A stretch of DNA of 64,000 nt from Ascidia mentula. Taxonomy: Eukaryota > Chordata > Ascidiacea > Phlebobranchia > Ascidiidae. Within the stretch, counting starts at the first letter, position 1; each line of letters starts with the position of its first letter. The notes below the pieces were generated by a model. The model made no database searches. It was not told the DNA's origin and saw nothing but the letters and a program-made list of their open reading frames with translations. Below, in pieces: positions 48,340 to 60,056 of the stretch. The stretch lies in contig OX387204.1 of assembly GCA_947561715.1 (NCBI GenBank), forward strand, positions 8,809,001 to 8,873,000, written 5' to 3'. The position numbers and the translations under genes were made by a program.

Positions 48340-49872
48340 ATGTCTACCTACGCAGCAGTAGCTGGGGTTTCTACCCCACAGAAGACAGCCTTAGACCTCC
48401 AAACAATGTTTAAGACTAACCCATACCTCGAGGTGCAAGCGAGGTTCAATCCTGGCCTTAACCGTGGTCAAGTATATGATATGTTAAAGACTATACCCGA
48501 CATCAACTGGCGCATTGACGTCACCAGCGTCGTAGGGAAAGTGAACGGGAAACTCAGTATATATTGCACCAGTTATGAAAAGAGCAAGACCCTTGCTAAA
48601 GGAATTATAGTAAAGACAAACGCCGCCTTTTGTTCAGCTTACAGACCAGACGAAGCGAAGGTGATCCTGAAATTGTTGCCACCAGATGTTGTGAAAGATA
48701 ATCTAATATTGTACTTTAGCACCATGCACGCCCCAGTATATCGGGCCTACCCGCTGAGGGACCCCCAAAGCAAACTTTCGGGGAAGTGGGTCCTCCATAT
48801 GAAGGAGTCCACTCTCAAACAAAACCCCATACCGGAGGAGGTCCACCTTGGCCCGCTATTCGCACTTGCAGAATACCCGGGGCAACCCAGACTTTGTGGG
48901 TTCTGTAAGAAGGCAGGGCACGAGAAAGCCAAATGCGAATCGTTCCTAAAGTTTCAGGAAAGCAAGAAGGCACAAAGCGGCAAGCCTTCAGAAGTGCCCA
49001 ATCAGGGCGCAACAACAATAATTCCCAACAAGACTACAAAAGCGGCCAGCCAGGGCGCCACAACTACATGTGCCAGCAAGACTTCAGAAGCGCCCAGCCA
49101 GGGCGCCACAACTACATGTGCCAGCAAAACTTCAAAAGCGCCCAGCCAGGGCGCCACAACCATGAATCCCAACAAGACTCCAGAAGCGCCCAGCCAGGGC
49201 GCCACAACTATGAATCCCAACAAGACTCCAGAAGCGCCCAGCCATGGCGCCACAACTACATGTGCCAGCAAGACTTCAGAAGCGCCCAGCCAGGGCGCCA
49301 CAACTACGAATCCCAACAAGACTCCAGAAGCGCCCAGCCATGGCGCTACAACCACAATACCGAGCAAGACTCCAGAGGCGGCACACCATGTTCTCCAGCA
49401 GCCCGAGTTGGCTGATGCCGCCACACCGAGCGTACAAGACGTGTCATTCGACACAATCCCGCGTTGGGCATCAACCCCGAAAGACAAACGAACGAACGAA
49501 GATTTCACCGTGGTGCATCATCGCAAGAAGGCCAGGAGGGGTGCGACACCGCCGAGTATGAAGCAGACGACATGTTGTAAAACCAGCTACAACACACAAG
49601 GTAGAAACTTAGTGTGCCTGTGTAATACTAGGCACCTGAAATGTCACTGTGGACATTGGGCTCCTGAAGATAAATACAATAGCCCGTTAAGGTGCCCCAA
49701 CAAGCAGTGTAACCGCTTGTTAATAGCGTGTACTTGTCGCACATTTTTCGATATAGTGCCAGGCGAAGTAGTTAAATGCAAGTGTGGGGTAGTATTACCG
49801 AACGATTTTAACTCCACCTTTATGCAAAGAAAACCCATAGATAGAAACCCCCCCCACGTCGATTTTATTTAA
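48340..49872 (+). CDS. Tx1-like LINE ORF1 protein (intact)
   Basis: 510 residues. The N-terminal part begins MSTYAAVAGVSTPQK and shares ARFNPGLNRGQVYDMLKT with the ORF1-only units. One CCHC knuckle LCGFCKKAGHEKAKC lies near residue 190. A 16-residue repeat array (APSQGATTTCASKTSE type) covers about residues 222-348. A C-terminal Cys/His-rich domain, residues about 425-495, reads CLCNTRHLKCHCGHW...CPNKQCNRLLIACTC...CKCGVVLPNDF. ORF1 proteins bind the LINE RNA. The stop TAA shares its last A with the ORF2 start (TAATG). I see no break in the frame. Confidence 0.85.
   Translation: MSTYAAVAGVSTPQKTALDLQTMFKTNPYLEVQARFNPGLNRGQVYDMLKTIPDINWRIDVTSVVGKVNGKLSIYCTSYEKSKTLAKGIIVKTNAAFCSAYRPDEAKVILKLLPPDVVKDNLILYFSTMHAPVYRAYPLRDPQSKLSGKWVLHMKESTLKQNPIPEEVHLGPLFALAEYPGQPRLCGFCKKAGHEKAKCESFLKFQESKKAQSGKPSEVPNQGATTIIPNKTTKAASQGATTTCASKTSEAPSQGATTTCASKTSKAPSQGATTMNPNKTPEAPSQGATTMNPNKTPEAPSHGATTTCASKTSEAPSQGATTTNPNKTPEAPSHGATTTIPSKTPEAAHHVLQQPELADAATPSVQDVSFDTIPRWASTPKDKRTNEDFTVVHHRKKARRGATPPSMKQTTCCKTSYNTQGRNLVCLCNTRHLKCHCGHWAPEDKYNSPLRCPNKQCNRLLIACTCRTFFDIVPGEVVKCKCGVVLPNDFNSTFMQRKPIDRNPPHVDFI
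49003..49385 (+). repeat. 48-bp in-frame minisatellite in LINE ORF1
   Basis: About eight units of 48 bp, typified by GCGCCCAGCCAGGGCGCCAC followed by AACTACATGTGCCAGCAAGA. They encode 16-residue units alternating TTTCASKTSEAPSQGA and TTMNPNKTPEAPSQGA types. A 168-codon minus-strand frame over it is a by-product of the repeat. Confidence 0.85.
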
Positions 49873-52588
49873 TGATGGCGCCAACATCGTATCTGTCCAT
49901 GTGCACACTAAACGTAAACGGCCTCGGTCAAGCGCCCAAAAGAAAAGCCCTGTTCCGACATCTATCCTCTTTAAACTTTGACCTTTATTGTCTACAAGAA
50001 ACTCACTCTACACCTCAAACCGAATCCCTATGGCAGTCTGAATGGACTGCCGGACCCATCCTCTTAAACTCGGCACCTCTGAAAGGCTCTGTCTGTGGGG
50101 GTGTTGCAGTTCTTCTAAACTCCTCCAACCTTCAAATCCTCACTTCATTTTCAGACTCCGCCGGCAGCATTATTACAGCCGACATATCTACCCTTAACCA
50201 TACCTTTCGACTAGTAAATATATACGCCCCGTCAGGAGCCACTAAGATAACGCAGAATAACCAATTTTTCGATGCACTCTACCCATATCTCATGACACCC
50301 TTTCCAATAGCACTGGCCGGGGACTTCAATTGCATAACGAACCCGACATTGGACCGATACCCTCCAGCCTCCTTGAACAAACGCAGTAAAAACTTAATTA
50401 AACTCCTGGCCACATTCGACCTGAAAGACGCCTTCCGTACCTTACACCCCACCCTCACACAATTTTCACGCTGCGCACCAAATACCCAATCACGACTCGA
50501 CCGAATATATCTCTCACTTACGTTAACTCCCAGTCAGCATAATTTTACACCCTCCCCATTCTCAGACCACGATCTCGTCTCGGTTAAACTAAATCGAATT
50601 TCCGCTCCACCCAGGGGCAAAGGCTCCTGGAAGAACAATACCCAAACCCTTTCTGACCCTACTTTCTATCAAGACCTTGCACTACACTACCCCCTTTGGC
50701 AAACCCTGGCACTATACCACCCCAACCCCATGGATTTTTGGATTACAATTAAAGTTAAAGTTAAAGCCCTATTAAAAGGTTATTCAAAACGCCTGGCCAC
50801 AATAAAATGAACTGAAACCTTCCTCCTCCATCAACAGTTCGACTCAGCAAGACAACAGTTAAACGACCATCCCACCTCCCAAAACCTCGCCCATTTTCAA
50901 TCCCTAAAAAACACCCTTAAGAATACCTATCTCTTTCAAGCCCGCCTTTCTATCCTCAAATCCTTTTCCTCAGAACCCCAGTACAAAAACATGATCGACA
51001 AAAGCCTCTACGCACAACTCACCCCGAAACGCAGAAAATCCCAGATATTAGAGCTACAAGACCCTTATGGCCTCCCTTTATCGACCCCAAAAGAACTCAC
51101 TCCCGACACTTCTTTTCTTCACTCTATGCGTCGCAACAACTTCCCCTTCCAGAACCCAGTAACGAATTCGTTAACCAATCTCACAAGCACATCGCAGATG
51201 AATACCTCCGCACGCTATCAAACCCTATCACACGCACTGAAGTTAAAAATGCACTCGTACTCTTTCCACCCAACAAGACTCCCGGTCCCGACGGCCTCAG
51301 TATCGAGTTTTATACTCGATGCTGGGACCTGATCGGGGCCGACCTCACCCAAGCACTTACCTACACCTACCTGCATGCTCACACCCCACCTGATTTCAAC
51401 TTAGGACATATCACCCTTATACACAAAAAACACGACCCTTCTTTACTAACGAACTACCGCCCCATTTCTCTTCTGAACGTAGACTTAAAGATCCTGCATA
51501 AAATCCTAAACCTTAGAATGAAACCCTTCATCCCCCTCATACTCTCACAAAACCAATTTGCCGTACCCGGATCCTTAACATCAGATGCAACATCCCTCCT
51601 CCGCGACCTCCACACACACGCCTCCACTCTTCAATCAGATACATTTTTCGTTTCACTAGATTTTCAAAAAGCTTTCGATTCCATCTCATTTCCATGGCTA
51701 CTCCTGCAACTAGAACTCAAACGCTTTCCCCCTACCTTTCTCAGCTTCATTCTACAGCCAACTCCCGGACCTTCATCAACGGGTTCGCCACAAGGGATTT
51801 TCTGGTCAGGAGAGGAGTCAGGCAAGGTGACCCCCTTAGCCTGAACCTCTTCCTGATCGCCCTAGATCCGTTATTCGTTGCCCTACAAAACCACCCCGCT
51901 ATCATGTCGACCCCTGTTCCATGCCGAAACGCATCCAAGGCAATTGCTTATGCCGATGACGTCACCCTAGCGGTGACTCATCGGCACTCCCTTTCCCTGG
52001 CACTCACATTATTTGATAACTTTGGTAAAATCACAGGCCTTAAGCTCAACCCAACCAAGACCGAAGCAATTGCCATTCTCCGTCCTCCTTTTAACGACCC
52101 CTTTCCGAATAGAATAACTTGGAACCCAGATAATATAAATCCGTTAAACATACCCATCGGCGCACCCACAGCTATTAAGACGGCATGGAACAAAGTAATC
52201 ACCTTTTTATCCACCCGCGCCAAAGCTATCAGCAACCCTTTTCTAACTTTTGATTCCAAATGCATCCTTACAAAGACTATCCTTTTACCCGAAATCTCAT
52301 ACCTGGCTAGAACTTATCCCTTACCACCCCAGCAACGAGAGCGGATCGACTGCATTGTGGCGAACTTTGTCGTGGGCCCAAACAATCCGACCCTGCCTAT
52401 TAACATCTTGGCAGCCCGCCGTGACCTCGGCAAACATTCCACTCTATACTGATATCTTAATTCTCTCTCCTATCAAAAATTATTACAAGCACCGCATCCT
52501 CCACACCCCATCAACAACACAACAAGCACTCATCGAATACCACCTCGGCATCCCCCTATCCAAATATTTTGACTTTAGAATTATGAAC
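49872..52588 (+). pseudogene. Tx1-like LINE ORF2, 5' part: APE endonuclease and RT
   Basis: An AP-type endonuclease at 49872-50600 (TLNVNGLGQ, LQETHST, VNIYAPSG, AGDFNC, RLDRIYLS, FSDHDLVSV: all expected catalytic positions are present). Reverse transcriptase at about 51250-52090 (NYRPISLLNVDLKI, SLDFQKAFDSI, RRGVRQGDPLS, AIAYADDVTL). A TGA near 50808 and frame changes near 51150, 51750 and 52440 break it. The reading is cut at 52588 by the CR1/L2-like insert and resumes at 54104. Confidence 0.8.
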
Positions 52589-54097
52589 ACCTTGGAAAAT
52601 GAATACAAATTATGTCGAAACACACTAAATCACACAATTGCCACAGCAAAGCATAATTATTTTCACCACAAACTCACAGTCAGTGCCAACAATTCCAAAT
52701 CCACTTGGCAAGTAATTCGTGACCTTGTAAACATAAAACGTAAAAAGTGTAACACCACAGGTAAACTGAATATTGAGGGAAATTCAATTACAAACACCAG
52801 GCTGATTGCTGAGCACTTCAATAATTTTTTTTCAACTATTGGATCAAAACTGGCATCAAACATTCCATCTGCAACAACATGCCACTCACAGAAAACGATT
52901 GGACCAAAAAATTCCTTCTACCTAACCCCATTTACTGATCATGAAATATCACAGTGTATACACTCACTAAAAACAGAAAAAGAATCTCATCACATCCACA
53001 TACCACCCAAATTCATTAAAATGGCAAATGAAATCATATCGCCTCACATTTGTGCCATCTTCAACAAATGTCTACTGCAGGGAATTTATCCTGATTTATT
53101 AAAAATTTCCAGAATTATTCCAATACACAAGTCTGGCTCAACTGACCAATGTACAAATTACAGGCCCATGTCTCTTCTTCCAACTTTCAGTAAAGTATTT
53201 GAAAGACTTTTGCATCGAAGGATTTATGACTACCTAGAAAAAAACAAACTATTGTATGAACACCAATTTGCATTCCGAAAAGGACATTCAACTGATTTGG
53301 CACTGCACAAAATTTACAATGAACTAATGTTAAACAATGAAAACAATCTTGTATCATGCTGCATATCGTTAGACTTATCAAAGGCATTTGACACAGTTGA
53401 TCACAAAATACTACTCTCCAAAATGGATAAATTATTTGGCATAAGGGGAATCACTTCACAATTATTTCAATCCTACTTGTCAAACAGACACCAATACACA
53501 GTTGTTAATGGCATCAATTCATCACTTGCACCCATGACATGTGGAATTCCACAAGGCTCTGCACTAGGACCACTCCTCTTCCTGATGTACATTAATGATC
53601 TGCCTCTAGCTAGCACATTTTCCACCACCTTATTTGCTGATGACACATGCCTCATCATGGCAGCTGACAACACAGTATCTTTAAAAACAAAAACAAATAA
53701 TGCTTTAAAACATGTATCCAATTGGCTTAGCGGTAACAAACTAAACAAACACTGCCATTTCACTAGACATGCAGATGGCTCAAATTATGTTATTCCAATA
53801 ATGAAGTCTCTATTTGCCCAGAATACGCTGCTGTACCAAGGTCCCAAAATTTGGAATGAATTGCCGCAAAAAATGAAAAACTCTGGAAAATTTGCTTTAA
53901 AAAAACACTACAAACAACATCTTTTGCAACTATACAACTGAAAGTATGTTTAATGTTGACAAACACGTGCACATGTGCGACCCACGTGCTTTTCTTTCTG
54001 CCGCTAGAGCATGCACGCATCTGTCCGTACTCGCATTCCCCATCCTTTTATACTGAAATACTTTGGGCAAAAATAAACCAATGAATGAATGAATGAA
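52589..54097 (+). mobile_element. CR1/L2-like LINE fragment inserted in Tx1-like ORF2
   Basis: 5' truncated and internally deleted. RT motifs are NYRPMSLLPTFSKVFER, QFAFRKGHSTDLAL, SLDLSKAFDTVDH, GIPQGSALGPLLFLMYINDL and LFADDTCLI. The palm segment jumps directly from SNWLSGNKLN to the terminal TRHADGSNYVIPI and LYQGPKIWNELPQKMKNS, so the region after the palm is missing while the frame is kept. It ends in a short GAAT/TGAA repeat. Target duplication ATGAAC at 52583-52588 and 54098-54103. The host ORF2 reads ...FDFRIMN before and NLPH... after the insert. Confidence 0.8.
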
Positions 54098-54103
54098 ATG
54101 AAC

Positions 54104-55015
54104 AACTTACCCCACACGATGTCGCCGTCCCCCCACTATCAACACCTTCTTTCTCTGCTAGCAAAAATCAAACCCTCGGAATCGGAACTACTCTCCCCAA
54201 AAACAAGACCCCTCTATGCACCCCGTTAACACAGACTGGACACAAATTCACAACACCATTTTCCCAAATTATCTGAAAACCTTTAATTATAGACTTTGCC
54301 ATAAGATTTTACCCCTCAAATGCCAGAAATCCCTACTTTCCCTGGATCAAGACGCACACTGCCTACTTTGCCAATACCCCATGGAAACCTTCTCACATCT
54401 TTTTCACACTTGCACAACAATTCAACCGGTTTTATCTTTGGTCAAAAGCACCCTCAACTCTCTCCTGCACGACACTTGTACGTACTTTGACACACCAAAC
54501 TTCCTAGGCTTCCCCAAAACCCGGTTTTCTGAAACACCCTATACTTCGACAATCATTGCCCTTCTCAACACCTCCTTGACACATAGCATTTGGAAAACTC
54601 GAAATGGAATAAAACACGACCCACGTCCCTTGGCCAATCCAGCCCAACACCTCGTCAAATCCCTCAAACAATCTTTACGCTTAAGACTTGCTGTCCAACG
54701 GAACAGGTCCAACTCATTTCTTGAAGGTGTCTTGACCGACGTTTGTAACCAAATAAATTCGTTAACAACCCCTCCAGGCAACTTTAGCGCGGAATAACCA
54801 CCATACTTCAAAACATTGTGCTGACCAACTAGTATTTCTTCGCATCCTGTACTTGTACCGTATTTATGTGTTGTTATTTTCATGTCTGTTATACTGCTAC
54901 TGTAATTTATATCCTTGCGCAATCCTTCTCCCCCTTACTATACTTTCTTTCCAATCTGTACCACCAAATTTTATGTGATAATCGTGACAAGCTAGTCGCA
55001 TAGCATGCCCGAATA
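54104..55015 (+). pseudogene. Tx1-like LINE ORF2 3' part and 3' UTR
   Basis: Continues the interrupted ORF2. Open from 54216 to 54797 (C-terminal CLLCQYPMETFSHLFHTC, then WKTRNGIKHDP). The 3' UTR ends with the CCCGAATAAAATAA terminus shared by the ORF1-only units. Confidence 0.75.
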
Positions 55016-55028
55016 AAATAAACGAAGC

Positions 55029-55914
55029 AATCTGATATTTTATCATACTGTCACTATGTTGCAGTAAATGCTGACGTTTCTCAACAAATTTAATTAAATA
55101 AATCATATAATAATATCTCACATACACGGACCCTTAACCATATTCATGGCAATCTGGAGGTTTGCAATTACCGATCGGTATTCTTAATTTTCGTGTTGGC
55201 TGAAATTCTGTTCATTACCTCAACACGAAAGTTTGCTTTTATACTTGAATAATTTGCAGAAACCGACATACCCGGCTGTTGATAGTCCAGCTGGCAGCAT
55301 TGTGGAATTTGACCACATAGAGTTTTTTGACAACAGCGCATTTGGAGTGATGGGATTGGATGACGTCGGTTATATGTTCGTCCCTGATGCACGTGCAGAC
55401 AAAACAACCCGTATGTCTCCTTTTTTATTTATGCGTCATTAGTTTTTGTAATGTAACAAATATAGACCAGACCAATTGTTAAAATACAAAATGTAACTCA
55501 AAAGAAATTAAAATCCCACGTGTGTCTTATATAGCTTGTGCTCTTCATGTGGCGTTACACGGTTGCAAGCAAGGGGCAGAGTATCTCGGACAAACCTACG
55601 TGAAGGAAACTGGTTACAACGAGGTGGCCGCCCTAAACAACATCATAGTGGTTTATCCAAGCGAAAAAGGATTTAATTAATGATCCTAACGGATGCTTTG
55701 ACTGGTAAGTTATATGTAAAATCTCCTGTTCGATTGACCAAATATTTTACTGCCCAAGTGAGGCTACACTGGCAGCGCTTATGGTAAGTTTAATAAGTTA
55801 TATCCTGGGTAATTCCATGCACACAAAGTCTAAACCTTTATCTTACAGCGTCGAACATCGGTAAACAAGTGGTAGCTGTAAGGCAGATGGTCGAAAGAAT
55901 TGCCGGCATGTAAT
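55029..55914 (+). pseudogene. PHB depolymerase-like fragment, copy 3 3' part
   Basis: Starts in intron 3 sequence, skips exon 4, and keeps the end of exon 5 (TLNHIHGNLE-like) and exons 6 to 9. Exon 6 (from about 55260) reads KPTYPAVDSPAGSIVEFD; exon 7 (from 55535) reads CALHVALHGCKQGAEYLGQT, with FHG changed to LHG. A 3-base loss in the YPQAKKD segment changes it to YPSEKGF and shifts the reading. The exon 8 acceptor is altered (CCCAAGTGAGG instead of CCCACAGGTGGGG). Clearly non-functional. It has no hAT MITE in intron 8. Confidence 0.8.
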
Positions 55915-56054
55915 GAACCAATCGTGCAGAGTCCAAGGCTGTATGGATATCGATTTTGGGAAAAATAAAACACAAATACAATAAATTTTTGGTGCTTTAT
56001 GAAAGACCATAAATCTGCAGTGGAAGGGTGTTCAAATGACCACATTCTATGGCG

Positions 56055-58674
56055 TTATACATTTCTAGTGTAATTGAGACACTCTTTAGTCTCACTTGAG
56101 TGCCACCACTCATGCACTGAGTAAATTGTTTGATTAACACCTGGATAAACTTTATCAGGGTATCGTTCACTTTCTGTTCCGTATATTTCTGCATATGACC
56201 GTGTGTCGTCTGGTTTAATTCCGTGTAGAGCTCTACAAATGGAACAATATCCAACCGCTTTGCCGTGATGATAGTAGTTTGCTGCATTTCCATTTCTCCA
56301 ATCAAAATATTCTGCGTACGCAGTGTGATTTCTGTCCAAGTACTTGATGTATTTTACAAGTTGTTTGGTGTCGCCAAAATCTTCCACGTGTACGAAGGAG
56401 TGTGGAGGTGCGATTGCGAGATAATCTTCCTTGCGCGCTCCGTAAGCTATCGGCAGTAGACCAGCCGCAAGTCCGTTTGCTAAAAACTTCTCTGTAATGT
56501 AATCGCGACAGTGCAAGGAATTCTCGAATGCCAAGTAAAACTTGTATTGTGACAAGAAGCGGTAAAACTCCTTGCTGTCTCTCGGATAATTCGGCATAGT
56601 CATGTTTTTGTTCTTGAAACAACGGCCAAACAGATCCACTTCCAATCCCAAATCAACCATGTCTTGGGTCAATTTTAATCGGTTTGCGACATTGGAACCG
56701 TAATTACAGTTACTGGTAATAATAACTGCGGTCCTTGTCTTTGCAGCGAGGAGTTTATCAGTATTTCTTTCTACTCCGTGCCATAAACCCCTGATCATAC
56801 TGACAAGGTCGAGACGATGGATTGGATTATAAAAAGTTGAATCTCTTCTGCAAAAGAGTAAATTGTATTATCCACTGGAAATGGCGATCAAATTATCTCA
56901 TAAATTTAACGAACTTCACCTAAAGGTCATTGTCGCGTTGAAGTAATGGTGAGGATAAAGATCCAGGTTGACTTTATAATTTCCGAAGTAAAGAGTTCTT
57001 TCCGGACTTTCACTAGCCCAAAATACGTAGTTGTTCAGGTCTCCTGTGAACAAAAACAAACATTGCCACCTTTTGATTTAAAGAATAGCCTACGCAAACA
57101 ACGCATAGCGATTTTTTAAATTAATAAAATATTGTTTGTTAGAAATACATACAAGACTGTTTAAATTACATGTATTTTATACAAAATGCTGTTATTTTTT
57201 TAACGTATACGTTGTATGGTCATAGTTCGGCAAAATAGAGATTATCAAACCTTTGTTGGCTCAACGGAGGGTTGGATGGAGCTTTGGACCAAGCGTTGAT
57301 CACAACGGCCGCAGTATCACTACTGTTTAACTGTAAAATTCGTTTGTTTTAAAATTAAAAATTTGAAAAGTACAACTTAACAAGACGTTACCTCACTCCT
57401 ATTTGTTGTAATCTTGCAAAATCCACAAAATGGACCTTTTATTTGCTTGGTTTGAAACCACCATATTTTGTCCCACAGCAAGATGTTCTACGCATGTAAA
57501 ATATATTTGACAAAAGCAGGCATTTCCAAAACGAAAACAGTGCAATGTCAGGCATTTTCTAAAACTCCCTTCGTTGTTTAATTTGTCTGATACTTAATTC
57601 GTAAGATGCACAAAGCGATGCAAAATTTTGCACCGAACGTAACAAACAATTTGATTAAAACTGAGGAGAGCCTTAAGTTGAATTTTTTCAAGATCATCGA
57701 CATGTTACCAAGTTGATTACAAACGACATCATATAATAACACTGGCATGTTCAGTTAGATTTCATACTAGAATTTTTTTAACTTTTTCTAAATTGGATAA
57801 GGACTGATGATGACATAAGTTTTGTCGAAACGTCTTATTTTAACATGACAGTGTTAATAACAATATGGGCCAGTCTCTTTATACTCAGGATAAGTAAAAT
57901 TATACCAAATGTACAAAAACCTGAAATTAAAAATAACTTCGAACAGGAATTACATTTAAGCAAGGCAAGCTTACTTTGCTATTTGTGCTGCCCTCATTGT
58001 TACTTTAAAAGAGCAGTTTTTCTCGAATAAAAGTTCCGAGTTTTTTACATAACCCTGAAGAAGTCTCGCTGGATGATAGACGAAATGTAGGTTGCAAAAA
58101 AAATCTTTTATGTCAGCAGAACAGTTCTTTCAAATTTGAAGACAACTTAATTCATATTATATCGGAATTCTTTCCCATAAGAATGGGATGGCAACGATTC
58201 ATCCCCTGGGATAGACACGTTTTGTGCAGCAAAATTTGAAACTTGTCCCAACGGAAAAATGTCGTTGGACAAAGGTGGACTAAACTTGGAGCTACTCAAC
58301 TTTTTAAATCATAGAATAACCGGGATTTTACTATCTTCAAAATATTAGGATTATGTAGTTGTCCAAGTCTGGTTTTCATTACCTTAACTAAATTAGTACT
58401 CTTCCTGTAGCTGAATTGTTTTACAGTTAAAGTTGTTTGGATGGTTGTAGAAACAACAATATCGTGACCGATGTTACCTAAAATATCCTTGTGAAACCTC
58501 GGTTTGCTCTTCTTGTCGTGACGACCTTTAAAACACGTATGCTGTGGAATTGGTTACTTGCAAATACCATTTAATTATTTTTTTAATACCTGTAATGTAT
58601 GAATATCCAGCTATGTAGAATAAGGTCCACAAGCAACACAGCAGGAAAACGACCGAGAGTTTATGTTTGCCCAT
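56055..58674 (-). pseudogene. Alpha-1,3-fucosyltransferase duplicate, probably inactive
   Basis: Same six-exon layout as the intact copy, converging on the broken depolymerase fragment. Exon 1 (58590-58674) reads MGKHKLSVVFLLCCLWTLF, and the last exon (56055 to about 56850) is fully open and nearly identical to the other copy (FYLAFENSLHCRDYITEKF kept). The fourth exon reads NLYFAEL followed by TGA, where the intact copy has CGA. The fifth exon lacks two bases at AATACGTAGTTG (AATACGTAGAGTTG in the intact copy). Unless these are rescued by altered splicing, no full enzyme is made. Confidence 0.75.
57750..58130 (+). repeat. Penelope-type terminal sequence in intron 2 of the duplicate
   Basis: Related to the outer arm at 33215-33435 (TACCAAATGTACAAAAACCT, then CTTCGAACAGGAATTACATT). 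Contains two hammerhead-like cores: CTGATGA...GAAAC at 57804-57831 and CTGAAGA...GAAAT at 58055-58086. Confidence 0.5.
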
Positions 58675-59955
58675 GAAAAGGAAATTTGCACCACCCTAAA
58701 ACTATCACAAAGCCGAAACTATAACACAAAGTTAAAAAAGTTTTTGCTAAAGTATACAACTTACCTCTTCAATTGAAAAATAAGATCTTAACCAGCGTAG
58801 ACTGCAGAAGCTGCCCTGGTAATCACTATTCCTTCCGTAATAACACACACACAAAGCATTAGGTTTAAAACGGGATCATTTTACCTGGCATCAATCAGGA
58901 AAAGATCGAACAACTTCAACCTATAGGAACAATAATTTACTCATAATTCTGAGAATAAAGGGACGGGTTATTTAATTTTATTTATCAGGAAACCTTGTGT
59001 CCTTTTCCTGCGTGTTAATTGTATATTTCGCTCTACGGGCCGATAACATGTGTTCATTAGTTTGCACATCACTCATTGATATACGATAAAAGTTGATGAT
59101 CGTTTTGGTGTAGGACGCCACAAGTAACTAGATTGCTGGAAGTTTCCAACCAATCACATGGGCGACATATGTTAAAAGGCGACTTCTTTCTTTTTTCGTG
59201 GTATCCGACTGATAAGACAACGCAGTAATGTTTCAGGCATGAATGACATGATTGGCAGACTCGGCCCACTGGATATTTATATTCGTTTTTGGTGCTTATA
59301 TTTCTCGACAATTTCTGGTTTGTACAAACGTAAAATTTTCCCCCAAAATGGTTTACCGATGCGCTACACGCGTTTTATTAAAAAAACTCACATCTAATCA
59401 AATGAATTTTTAACCAATCTTTACCTGCAGCACCGGACGTCAGACCAATTGTTGAAGTCGGAACCGTGAATAAAATAAACTACAATTGATTTCGAAAACA
59501 ACTTCAAAAGCAATGTCATTTATCTATTAATATTTATCAATAATCTGGTGCAATACGACAAACCCAACAAAACCACACACAAAAAACCTCTGGCGTTCTC
59601 CTGATTTCGAAGTGAATTGAAATTCAATACAGTTCTATTCAACGGATTGAGCGCTCTGGCGCTTCTCTTGTTCAAAAAACGGTACAGCTATTGAGCGAAA
59701 CGTATTCGAATTTGTTTTGTTTCAATCATCCAACTCTGTACACCACAAACAAATCCGCTGTCACAAAGCAAACTTATTTTGTCAAGTAGTGATGAGTGGC
59801 AATTTCAAACAACGAAAGTAGCCTAAAATTAATTCGACCAAAGCAACAAATATTTTTTTTCTCTTTGTTTGGACATTTTTTTCCGTATACTAAGTAGGTA
59901 CCATAGGATATATGCGGTATACTCCCTGGAGCTGTTATCCATTCGAGTTCGCACT
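58675..59955. other. Intergenic DNA right of the fucosyltransferase duplicate
   Basis: 58790-58860 matches 35405-35485 and marks the far end of the duplicated block. Beyond it I recognise nothing; the open frames are short and lack domains. Confidence 0.4.
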
Positions 59956-60056
59956 TAAGGTGATGTGCACAAGATATTTCTAAGGTGATGTGCACAAGAT
60001 ATTTCTAAGGTGATGTGCACAAGATATGTCTAAGGTGATGTGCACAAGATATGTCT
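59956..60056 (+). repeat. 25-bp tandem repeat, four units
   Basis: Units start at 59956, 59981, 60006 and 60031 (TAAGGTGATGTGCACAAGAT plus five bases). Nearly perfect; the last two units have ATGTC in place of ATTTC. About 350 bp upstream of the U-box gene start. Confidence 0.9.

Larger units (their letters stand above)
41099..55015 (+). mobile_element. Tx1/L1-like LINE, interrupted by two other elements
   Basis: Non-LTR retrotransposon with a 5' region (41099-41170 and 47918-48339), ORF1 (48340-49872), ORF2 (from 49872) and 3' UTR ending CCCGAATAAAATAA near 55015. A BEL/Pao element sits in the 5' region, and a CR1/L2-like LINE (52589-54097) sits in ORF2. The C-terminal ORF2 part (54216-54797) has FNYRLCHKILPLK, CLLCQYPMETFSHLFHTC and SIWKTRNGIKHDP, the usual end of Tx1/L1-clade proteins. 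ORF2 is degenerate (a stop near 50808 and at least three frame changes), so this copy cannot be autonomous now. Confidence 0.8.

Noticed and set aside
49002-49508. A 168-codon minus-strand frame with repeated LGASGVLLG
   Set aside because: It is the reverse of the ORF1 minisatellite; the period of 48 keeps the opposite strand open by chance.
59956-60056. CRISPR-like array or operator cluster
   Set aside because: Four 25-bp units without spacers in a eukaryotic intergenic region; a simple tandem repeat.
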